In this document: in pieces, positions 1 to 12,100 of the stretch
Layout of the letters: every line of letters starts with the position of its first letter
Position numbering within the stretch: the stretch's first letter is position 1
Origin: Climacteris rufus
Lineage: Eukaryota > Chordata > Aves > Passeriformes > Climacteridae
Length of the DNA: 64,000 bases
NCBI GenBank assembly: GCA_013398175.1
Contig: VZRZ01001926.1
Location: 220,598 to 284,597, forward strand
Direction: 5' to 3'
The notes under the pieces: model-generated
The model's input: only the letters and a program-made list of their open reading frames with translations
What the model was told of the DNA's origin: nothing
Database searches by the model: none
Translations under genes and position numbers: made by a program

Positions 1-4
1 TCAG

Positions 5-106
5 GATGAATGTCATAACTTTATTAAGGTTCTCCTAAAAAGAAATGAGGATACACTGTTTATCTGTGGAACAAATGCATTCAACCCTTCTTGCAGAAAC
101 TACAAG
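5..106 (+). CDS. SEMA6A: SEMA6A exon W1 (sema domain)
   Basis: The window opens with a splice acceptor (tcag, 1-4) directly before a 34-codon, phase-0 exon reading DECHNFIKVLL...CRNYK, the conserved sema blade motif with paired cysteines. The donor is gtatgt at 107. It is preceded in the family by an exon ending in MKGKHK, which is off the left edge. Confidence 0.95.
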
Positions 107-3100
107 GTATGTAATCGGTTTGTGGAATTTCATTTATGCCTTGTGTTTTGGTTGGATTTATTGTGACTATGCTGGCAGTAACATGAGTTTGTGATTCAAC
201 TGTGCACTGTTCAACTCTGAAACATTTATCCTGACCTGTTTCAGTGCTACAGAGTTCAATGTTGATTGGATTTCTGAGAATTTCTCAGATTGATTACCTA
301 CTTCTTTGCAACTCCTGCACATCAGGAGTGTTGCCACTTTGCTTTGCCCTCCATATGTGCAGAGTCCTTCAGATTCCTGCTTGAGGATGTAGTCAGTCCT
401 CAGAAAATTCCTCAGCTTGTCCCTGACACCCACATCAAGTCATAGAATAATACTGGGGGTTATTTCTGAGTAGCATGTTTTAAATTTTTTGTTGTACTTT
501 TTCCATCTCAAAACCAGTTCTCAAGATGCTTGAGAACTTGCTTAGCATAGCAAAACCTGAGGTTTTTGGGAGTCCCCCAGATAGGGACACTGAGGAGACC
601 CTATGGCATTTTGTGCAGTGAAAGTGATTGAATAGCAAATCCCAACAAGAAACAGTAGTACAGCAGGACAGTGATGTATTCCTCACTAGATGGGGATCTG
701 CAAAGCTAGATATGCTCATCTAGAGCAGAGAGTGTAGAAAACTGTGCTGGTCCATGCATATTTGACATTAACGCTCTGAAAACAATTTATTCCTTTGGCA
801 TAATCTGTCCCAGTTATCTGCATTCCAACAGGACCCGTATATTGAAATGTTTCCCATTTACTCAGGCTTTCACCGGGATATTCTGATATAATTCCCAACA
901 GTGGATATCTCTGAAGTAGCTTTGAAATTAATTTACTTATGCATTTGACATCCAGACTCTGCTTTTCTAGTCTCTGTTATGTCCCACAGGTCATTTATCT
1001 TTTTTTTTCTGGAAAAATAAAGTTCAGTTTTGCTAATGCTGCTTCTGACAAAATCACAGCACAATTCTCATTCATTTTTTTGGTTCAGAGTTACTGCAAA
1101 AAAACAGAATAAAGACATTAACATCCAGGAAAACTACTTCCCTAGTGGTATTCACTGTGACTTCTGCTCTTCCTTGATTTTCGTGCAATGCTGCTTTACC
1201 TCATTTAGCCACTACAATGGCTGCAGTCCAGAAAACACAGGAGAGAAGTGCAGGGTAGTATTTTCTTCCAGTCTGTGGAGGAAGAACCAAATTTGAGTAA
1301 TACAAGCCTGTGTCATGGTAACTGTAAGGTAGAGGTAGCTGCTCTGTTAACAGCTGTTTCTTTTTTTTCTCTTTTTTTCCTTGCCCACTCCTAGTATACA
1401 ATGAAACTTCTTGATCTCAGTGCTTTGTTCAGTCTTTTAGTATAATTTGTAATTTTTTATCTCTGAATGCCATTGATGAGACTAACAAATCTCGACTAGT
1501 CCCCTTGCTAGAAAGTTGTCTTTTAGATACAACTGCAGATTTCTTGGGCATTCTGATGTGATGGATATAAATGGCCTCCTTACCCTCTCCAGAATTTTCA
1601 TTCCCCATGATGCAGGGCTAGGTAGTGATCCCTCCAGCAATCTGCATAAGGTCTGCAACACCTGCCCTGGCTTGTCCTCCAAGTATTCTTTCATAATTCA
1701 GAGAGAGAACTAAACACGTGCCAAACAGAAAGCAGGGCTGTCCCTGAACCATGCCAATGGTGAGGATGCCATCTTTGTGAGGATGACCCCACGGTGTGGA
1801 GCTTGGTGCAGGAAAATTGCTCTGGACTGTAACTCATTTCCTCTCACTATAATATGAAATGCTTTTCAGCCTTTGAGTAAACAGAACTAACTCCCCTCAG
1901 AGTGAATTTTGACAGGAGGGATACGTGTCAGAAAACAAATGATGAGAAATAGTCCACTGAAGGACGTGGAAGCTGTGACATATGAGGTAGATGTTGACTG
2001 AAGTTGTTGATGGTTCCATGTGTGTTATTTTTCATGCTCTGTGAATCTGTACTATATTTCATTTATACAGTATGAGCTGTACAAGTTACCTGAATATGCT
2101 ACAAAGGTTCTTATTCCCAAAATACAGTAGTGTAAGAATCTTAAAGAGGTGTACATTTCTCCCTTAGCTCACTAAATGTTGAACATAGTGTAAAGTCGAT
2201 CTGTATATTTGTGTCATTATCAGTGCCTAGGGTGAATTTATTTCCCAGGAGTTACATATAAGCCTCAGAATTTACAGTTCCTGCACAGATTAATTCTTGC
2301 CTGATGGTAAGAGGATTTCTCTGTGACACAGACTCAACTGATACAGTAAACCTTGAAAAGCATCTTTCCGAATATGCAAATCAAGGAAGTGCGCACTGCT
2401 GTTGAGAGTAGAGCAGAGGCATCTCCAGACTTGGGGGAGAAAAATGCACGGAGACATACTTGTTCTAGTGTTGTTTCTTCTCACTGCTGTGATTTGTAGT
2501 CTTTTATGTGTATAAGAGCACTTCTGTTGGGTCATTGTTGAGGATAAATTTTGGAGCCTTGCCAGAAGCACAGGCCACATAGCCCCCTACTGTTCAAAAT
2601 GAAGCTTGTGCACAGATATATAGACTGAAGACTTTTGTAAAATATGTTGGCGTAAGAGTGATTAGCTACAAAAGAATGCCTGACTTACTGGATATACTTT
2701 CTTCAGACTGATTTTATTTAATACCATGATTTTTACTTCAAGGTTTTTACTTCATAGTCAGGAGCAGAGTTAGAGAAAGAGCCTTCCCCTCTGCCCAGAA
2801 AAGAAGAAACTCTGTCATAAGCCTCATCCTGGGTAAGAAGTTTTGTTTCTCTTTCTGAGGAGCTCCCTTTGATTTTTCAGATGGATACCTTGGAGTTCCT
2901 GGAAGAGGAATTCAGTGGAATGGCCAGGTGCCCCTATGATGCGAAGCATGCCAACGTTGCATTGTTTGCAGGTAAAGTGATGGAGATAAAGTTTTTACTT
3001 TCTATGCTACAGCCCAGGCTTGTGATAAAACTGTGCCTCTTTCTTGAGCCCAGAATGCCTACATCTAAAAACTGTCAAGGGGAGTGAACAATGACTTAAA

Positions 3101-6100
3101 AATGGGCACATGAGGCAATCCCTAGCAAAAAAGCCTTCCCTTCTCTGGAATTAACTTCACTATCATCAACAATGCATGAAGCCTCAGTTTCCTGGATCAA
3201 TATTTCAGTATTTCCTGTATTCTTGATAATATGGCCAGTGTGAGGCACTTTTCTGGCTGCATCCAGCTTCTGTGAATGTCAAAGTAAGTAAAGGCTTGTG
3301 TAAGCTTTAATGAGGATTGAACAGGATATGCTCTTTAACAACTCTAAGCCTAAATTAGCATTCATAATAAAAGGAAGTTAGGGAAAATGCTGTGGCATGC
3401 CCTTTTTCTAGATCTAGAAGGAAAGGGAAGGTGATTTTTGTTTTAAAGCTGAAAACATCTTAATATGTTCTTACCAGCTGTTGTAGACAAAAGAGAGAAT
3501 TGTACTGGTTCGTGGTGATTCATACTGCATGCAGCAGAATAGTGTTTACTTTGATTTCTACTACAATAGTTAGAAAAAGTGAGGTCTTACAAATGAGGTT
3601 AATTTTGGCTGTTGGTTCTGTGGCATTTTTGTATGTCTCTTCATGAATTCCTGGTTAAATTGTTTCTTCATTGAACTTCTCTTAGTGTGAACCCTGCTGA
3701 TCTTTTCTTAGATCTGTCTGTAAAATAGGTGGTGAAGATAATAAAGAAGTCATCCATGAAAATATGAGTCCTCTTCAGCAGGTGTGAAGTCCTTTCTTCA
3801 GCTAGAAAGTAGAGCCTGGGTGCTCACATGGAAATACTTCAGCTATTCCTCTGAAGATTTAAGAATGTGCAAGTGTATTTCAGCCATTTCAACTGAGTCT
3901 GTAGCCAAAGGGCTCTATTAAGCACCACTACGTTTGAATATCTGCCTCACAAAGGAGAGATTTTATAACATGTTTCAACTTTTTTTTCACTCTTTATAGT
4001 GTAAATAAATAGTTCCTTTTGTTTCAAGAATAGTGGTGATGATGATAGTGGTAGTATATAATTTCTTAATTATAGTCACAAGAATATACAGTAGAAATTC
4101 TCTAATTTTAGCAGGTAATTCATAAAGCATGGAAAGAGATAAACACCTTCAAAGAAATATTTTTCCCAATTATCTCAGACTCCTTATCCTTAGGACAATC
4201 TGAATGACCTTTCAGAGGGGTCTTTCTCACTGTACTGGCCAAGAATGCGTTTATGACCAGCCTGTTGTAAACTTTCACTTTGAATGCAGATGCAGTTTGA
4301 TGATTCCCTCTTTGTCACTGAAGAAATCCTCTCATTATTTGAAAACAAAGAGAATATTTATAGAAATTATAATATTTCTTCATGGTGATTCAGAATAAAT
4401 TTGATACAGTTCAAATAAATACTTGTAGAATGTACCATAGCTAGCTTCAGAAAATCACAGGTTTATATGCCATACAGATGGCATATGTATGGCATATAAA
4501 ACAGCAATAACTTTTCAGACTGCAGTGAAAAGCAGTTTCAGAACAATTTAGGGCACTAATGGAGGTCATCTGAGTTTGTTAGGTGTACTTATACGAGTGT
4601 GGCTCCTCTTGCAGCCTGTAGCTATTACAGCTGATATGTGTGAATTGTCGTTGGTCACACTGTCTTCAGGAACTTGGCAGGAAAGAAATTAAATGTGTGG
4701 TTGTATTAACATGAGTTCAGACATCCATATCTAAACAATTCAACTTTTTATTCTATTTTAAATTTGGCATTCAGCAGGAGAGGGTGCATGTTGTAGTTAT
4801 TTTTTCTGTTTTGCTAAGAAAAATTCTCATTCTTAAGTAGCAAAATAAAGACAAGAATTACATGAGTCAGAACAAAGTATACAGTCCTGTTAATAAAAAA
4901 CAGTCTGAATTTTAAATCTGGAGCTGTAGTTCACAGATTCACAGAGTCGCTGGAATTGGAAGGGAGCTCTGGATATCATCCAGCCCAACCCACCTTGCCA
5001 AGGCAGGGTCACCTAGGACAGGTGACACAGGAACATGTCCAGGTAGGGTTTGAATGTCTCCAGAGAGGGAGACTCCACAACCGCTCTGGGAAACCTGTTC
5101 CAGTGCTCTGCCACCCTCAAGGTAAAGTTCTTCCTCATGCTCAAGTGGAACTTCCTGTGTTTTAGCTGATGGACATTGCTCCTTATGCTGGCACTGAGCA
5201 CCACTGAAAAGAGTCTGGCACCATCCTCTTGGCACCCACCTTTGAGATAGTTGTGTACATTAATGAGATTCCTTTTCTGTCTTAAAACTAAATGTTGTCT
5301 GAAAATATGAGAGCTTGACCAATAGAAGCCTCTCTGCTTTGTCCTGGATATGTCCTCAGTGCTGGTGTCTTCAAGGCACCAACATAATCTCTGTAAAAGG
5401 ATATGTAGACAATTCTGATTTTATGCAGACACAACAGAGACACCAGCATTACTGTGCTCATGCTGCAATGCTTGTCCTCCAAGAAGACATCATGTTCCAA
5501 GATCTATCTTACACATGAAAACAATCCTGTACAGTTACCATGATCTGCAAACAGATTAGACAAAAAATAAAATTTTAACATGTTGTTGAAGCTTATGCTT
5601 TTATGTCATGATGGCTTTGCATCTTTTCCTTGTTCTTGGGGTGCCATTTTGTAGGCCCTTTCTTATCGCTCATCCTCCATTCTTTAAGAAAGAGGAATGC
5701 ATAATTCATGCAGGAAATGCCCAAAATGCATGTTAGAAAAGAAACATTGATGGGCAATCCTCCTCCATCTCTTTGCATTCCTGTTTCAGCAGGGCTTCCA
5801 GCATGCTATTTAATTTTTTGTTAGTGATCTTTGGCAGAAGAGAAGTGCTCTCAAGGAGAGAAATTTTCATAAGTATCAATTAGCTGACTGTCTCCAAGAC
5901 CTGTCTGGTTTGCACTCCCAGTTAAAACTAACAGTCCTGTTATGTTTGTTTTGCTGACATATGTAGGCAGAATTTCTGAGCATTGAACTAGCAACATGTG
6001 ACTGGATAGGGTAGTTCAGTATGATATACCTAAATTGAAGAAGAATTATTCCGTAAGGTTTTTTGTCCCACAGCATCCCTCTGAAATTACAACTTTGCGA

Positions 6101-9100
6101 AATGGTAACTTGCTTGTTCGGTACTCCGTTTCATTTACCTAGCTGGATTTTGTTTCCCTTCAGTGTTCCTAAGGAGACTGTGATGGTTTTGTTTCCCCCT
6201 TCTCATTTGACTAATGAGAGAAATCAATTGTATTATTTCTAATGCTCCTCCCCGCTTGTTTCTTCTTTCCTTCCTCCCCAGAGGGAAAGCTGTATTCTGC
6301 CACAGTGACCGACTTCCTTGCAATAGATGCAGTCATATACCGAAGCCTTGGAGACAGCCCGACCTTGCGAACAGTTAAACATGACTCCAAGTGGTTGAAA
6401 GGTAGATAAACAAACAAGATGAAAAAAGCAGCATTTCTGATGAGAGTCTTGGCTTTCTGACAGACCTCTTTGTCGTTTCATTTCACCAATGCTTTCTGGC
6501 AGAAAGAAGGAACTAGATTACATCTCTTGCTTACACTGATGTGTTTATCTCTTTCTCTCTTCTCCTGACCCCAACTTACTGGACCTGACAGAAGCTGTGA
6601 GATGGGTAGATCAGAATATGTATTCCAGTGAGCTTTCCAAGCTGAAATCCACCAGTTTACATCTGTTGGATGTAGAGGTTGGAACTTGCAGGACTCTGTG
6701 TGCTTGGGCTGTGTTTGAAAATATTCCTGTCACAAGATGGTTAGGTAACAGTCAAGCATTTATGAAGTATGGAAGGTTTATCCTGTAATGTTAAGATTCA
6801 TTAATGAAAGCAAAATGTGAATATTGCACAAAGCCTTTCTGTTACAGTTCTTAAAGACTGTACTGCTGCCATTGAATTAGACAGTTTCTGTGCTCTAAAT
6901 GCCCTCATTGTTAAGGACAGTGCTGTTTAACTTCATGTAGGTGTTAAGAATTGTTAGCATTTGGAGTGAATTTGACAGAGAGCAAAGCTGTAATTTCAAG
7001 TCTTTTTCTGCATGCAGAAATGTTTTCCCAGGTGTCAACTTTAGCTGTCCCACTTTGCTTGCTGCTACAGACATGTGTGGGCAGAAACAGTTACGTGGTT
7101 TGTTATTCCCTCAGCTCACAGCCTGCATGCCATAAAGAGCACTGCTTGGACCCCTCAGGCATACAGTTATGAATGCCTGTTTACCTTTCCTCTTATTCCA
7201 CACAGGGCAGCCGTATTAGTGGCAGGGACTTAACTACTTTATAGTGACGTTGCACAGACTTTTCCGAGTTCTCTTGTCCTCAGTGATTCTTCTGTGGCAG
7301 TGATGTTATTATTTCTGAAAATTGATCAAGTTCATCAAATGCAGACATTTCACCTCTGGATGTTAAGTGTGAATGTTTGTGGCTTCTCTTTTCATGCTGT
7401 ATCCTATACATGGTGCCTAAATAGGATGTCTTGGGTTCTTGTTTTTTCTAGAACCATACTTTGTTCAGGCAGTTGACTATGGCAATTACATTTACTTCTT
7501 CTTCCGGGAAATAGCAGTGGAGTACAACAGCATGGGAAAGGTAAGGGCAAAAACATTGCCTTGAATGACTTTGTCAGATTTAGGAGTAGGGAAACTTATG
7601 CTATTCTTGGACCAATGCTGTTAGGAGTGACCTTGAAATGAGAACCATAAATCATGATGACAAGGTCATCAGTTTGAGAAGATTCCTATTGCTCAAGACA
7701 AAAGTTTGGTTGGAGTGAAACGTTGCACTGTTTTGAAAGGAAACTGTGTGGTTTCTTACACTGGTGATGTATGCTGGAGTCCCTTTCCTGAAATTATAAA
7801 AAAGCACAAGGCTAGTGTAGTTAGTTTGGCATAGTAGATAATTGTTAAAAATGGATTCCAAAGTAGGGAGACATTTTCCTGTAAAAAAAATATGAACTGG
7901 AGTGCTGAGTAATCAGGGGTAGGAATTTTGTCATTCTACAAAGAGTAATTAAATACTTTCTACATTTTTGCTAATTTCTCAATAGCTTTCTGACTAAGCA
8001 GTTGGAAAAGCTGACCAAGGTCACAAAAGTGGAGAGCAGGAATAAAAGCCCAGCAAGATTTACATAGTTTTTAAGTGCTGAAAACACAAGAATCAAAGCA
8101 GCAGTGTGGGTTGCAGGGATTGTGAATATGAAATGTGCTTTTGTTTGGGAAAATAGAAAGCTAAGCAGTCTATATGGAAATGAGTTTTATATGGGTTGAG
8201 AACAGATCTCCTGAAGGATTTATGGCTGTGTAGTAAATGCCACAGTCTTATCTTTCAAAGCACACTGTTCTAAAGCTTAATTTCTCTGTGTTTCTTATTT
8301 GTCACAGATTATAGAAATGTGGTATTAGATTAAGCACCTGGCTGTCTTATTCCAAATATTTTAAAAGCAGTATTCCAATGAAGTCTTTAGTTCGAGCAAA
8401 CATTTTATTTTCTCCGTTATTTTTGCTCTATTCCCTACAGGTAGTTTTCCCAAGGGTGGCCCAGGTTTGCAAAAATGACATGGGAGGATCTCAGAGAGTG
8501 CTGGAAAAACAGTGGACTTCCTTTCTCAAGGCTAGGTTGAACTGCTCAGTTCCTGGCGACTCACACTTCTACTTTAACATACTGCAGTCAGTTACAGATG
8601 TTATCCATTTCAATGGCCGGGATGTTGTTTTAGCAACATTCTCCACTCCATATAATAGGTAATAGTCACAATAACCTTTTACCTTCTATTTCCTTTATGT
8701 TTTGCTTTTCTCTGCAGTTTCTTTTTACTTTATGAAAGCACAAGAAATGATTTCTCATACAGTGTAATTATTACATAACCTGCGCTTAGCAATAATTTGT
8801 GTTTAATTTTAAGATACCCTGGTATTGCTTACTGCATTTCATATCTGATGACTTAGAATGGCTTTCAGCCATTTACTGTCTGGATACCTTCCTCGGACAT
8901 ACTTGGCTTTACGTGGGAATAATTCACCCCAGTCACCAAGAAGGGTTGCAGAGTGTTATTTGCAGAACGTTATTCCAAAGAGAGAATACAGTATGTTTTT
9001 CCTCACATAGAAAAGACTGTGTCTGTCCTGTTTATATATAAACCTCCAAGAACAACATTATCTCCTCTTTGTTTCATACATCCCTGGTGACTCTTGCATA

Positions 9101-12100
9101 GACCCTTGACACTGCATTGACCCTGCTGCCCCATGACTCTCCTGGGAGAACCAAGGTCCTAAGCTGTCTTGCTGGCGGGGGAGGAGGGTCCCTAGAACAC
9201 CTATTTAATTGTTTACGTGGTTATCCAAAAGCATCAGTTTATCTGCAGAGATTTTATTAGTTACACATTATAGTATGCTTCTCTGGAAGTTATTAGAAGA
9301 ATAACTGTATCTAATTATTGAGGACTCCCACAGAAATGAAAAAAAAGGTAGCATTCTAATTAAAAAATATATCGCAGTGTCAGAGAGTAATACTTGGGCT
9401 GAAAGAGGAATTTTATTGATGAAATTCCTTTCATTTTGCTGCACCCTCGCCACCTCTTGTCAAAGCCTGACCTCAGTGAGGCCATTCACAGAACAGACTT
9501 CAAATGAGAGTAAGCCTGGGCCTGTAATGTATAATCACTGCTTTTGACATCAAAACAATAGGAACTGCAATGGAATGATTATGACACTGATAGGGAATAC
9601 AGGGAATAGGGAATAAATTAAGATGATTTCTTTTCATGCAGGCTGTCTTAATAAAAACAGTTGATCAAATAGAGATTCAACATCAGAAGATAGATTGTAT
9701 CTTTCAATTATCTCAAAATTGAGATTGTCCTCCTACTCTGCTAGTATTTCCTGTGGTGTGTAATGTGTAATTCTTTTCCTTAAATCTTGCATTTTAAAAT
9801 CTAATTGCTTGGTGTAAAAATCAAAATACTATTTTATAGGCCCCAGTTTTCGCCAGATATGGAAGGTGGTGGGAAGGCATATAGTCTTGGAGACAACTCA
9901 TTAGCAGACCTGGCAGCCAGGAGAGCCACCCCTGTCCTGGGGGAATGAGACACAGCATTCCCAGCTGGGGAAGGGATGGGATAGTCCTGCCCTGCTCTGC
10001 ACTGGGGCAGCCTCACCTCGAGTGCTGGGGCCAGTTTTGGCTATCACAATACTAGAAGGATCTAAAGGTATTAGAGAGCATCCAAAGGAGAGCTACAAAG
10101 ATGGTGAAGGACCTTGAGAGGAAGTCATACAAAGAGTGACTGAGGACACTTGGCTTGTTCAGCCTGGAGAAGGCGAGACTGAGGGAAGACCTCACAGCAG
10201 TTCAGAGCTTCCTTGTGAGGTGAAGAGGAGGAGCAGGCACCAATCTCTGCTCTCTGCTGACTTGTAACAGTACTCAAGGAAGCTATGTCAGAGAGGTTTA
10301 ACTTGGATATTAGAAAAAAATTCTCCACCCAGAGGTTGGTTGGGTGCGGGAACAGGTTCCCCAGGGAAGCGGTCACAGCACCAAGCCTGGTAGAGACAAA
10401 GAAGCATCTGGCCAATGCTCTCAGGCACGTAGTATGATTCTTGGGATATCCTGTGCAGGGCCAGGAGTTAGACTTCAATGATCCTTGTGAGTTACTTCCA
10501 ATTCAGGATGTTCTGTGATTCTGTAATTCTATGAAACCTGCCTCTGACATGGACTCATCTCTCTCATTCCTCCTCCACTAAGGAAAAATTGCAACAAATA
10601 CTTTTGGTCTCTGGAACAAAGTTTCCCCCTAGAGTGAACTGGAAGTGATTTCTCAGTCTAATCAGAGGTCACTCACGGTAAAAGGTAGTGGAGAGTTGTA
10701 GTCCAGAAGTGGCGTGTCTGTGACCCACATTGCTCCATCCTTACCACTTTATCATACTACAGACCTGCAAACTGCCACCCCCAAGAGTAAAAAATGTTGC
10801 AGTCTTCTCATCACAGCAATGCCTCAATTAGTTGTGTGTTGAGCATGGTTCTCAGCACTTTTATATCTGTAACACACCTCAAGATTTTATGGTTGTTTTT
10901 TTTTCTTTTGACTTAGTTCAGCAATGTGTAAAGTCTTCTAGCAGTGAGACTAGAGGTGTCTTTTAGGTTGAGGTCCTCTGTGTGACCAAATATACACTCA
11001 ACCATCTCTTACATCAGCATACTTACGGCTACCCCCATTTAAAACTCCTTCTGCGTAGTATCATGTTAATATAGAGCTTTGAAGTCTCCTTCCATATGAA
11101 AACACAAATCTGTGGAGTTCAAAGTAATACTAGTAATGTCTCCCTACTTGTTTTTCTTCAATAAGAAGCATTTTAGAACTTTTTGCTATTGAAATGGTTG
11201 GTTTTCTATCAGTTTATATACCCTTAGGAGTTTAGCTTTATTCTCTGTAACAGTATTATTGTTGCCACATATTTTCTTTGATGTATTTTAACCTGCTAGC
11301 TAAGAGCAGGATTGAAGGCCTCAACCAGCTGGGCTTATGCTATTTACCCAATAAAATCAAGTGGTGGAAGCCAGACACGAATACAACAGTTCATGTATAA
11401 AAAAATGGAAAGGGGGATAAATAAATATTTCATGCTTCCAAGTGACTTACAATGGTAAACCTATAAGCCTTTCAGAAAATATGTAAGAAAGAATATAATT
11501 GTGTTTGGACAATGGTGTTGTGCAGTTGCATGCAAGTATTCAAGAAGTTGGAATTTGCAATGCTATGATCTTAAAATAACATTGGGTTTGCTTTTATAAG
11601 CTCTTTACATTTCATTGAATAGAGCAAGTTCCTGAGCATAGTTTACTTCATTCCATTGGGAATATTTCTTGGAGATCATGCTGTGGGAGCATGGACTAAT
11701 TACTTGTAAATGCCAGTCAATGGCACGTTGGAGCACGCTTCCAGTTTGATTAGAACCAACTTCTGAACTGTCTGCAGTGTATTTTTGAAGCATGACAGGG
11801 ACCGCCAGAGCTGGCACTGAGAGATGTTACTAGATTTCCAAATAATGGGTTCTGAATGATGCTGGCCATTACTCCTTATACATCACTAGTGGTAGCCAGA
11901 GTTTCACAGATTCTTTCCCTTCTTCAAGACTAGGGCAATTGCTTCTTTCTGTAGAAGCTTTGAAACAAATTCTGTTGGCAGGACCTGCCTGCTGATTGGT
12001 ATTCAGGCTTTACCATGGGGCTGGCTTTTCCTGTCAATACGAGATTCAGAGTTCAGGATTGAGTAACCATGGCTTCTACAGAGCATATTTTTCACTCAAG

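Larger units (their letters stand above)
2972..6281 (+). other. SEMA6A: SEMA6A intron W2
   Basis: This 3.3-kb intron holds a CR1 fragment near 4932-5285 and a perfect 14-bp inverted repeat at 4462-4500. The remainder is unremarkable A+T-rich sequence. Confidence 0.9.

Noticed and set aside
4462..4500. Hairpin as a microRNA precursor
   Set aside because: The arms are only 14 bp with an 11-nt loop, too short for a typical pre-miRNA stem; kept as a structural observation only.
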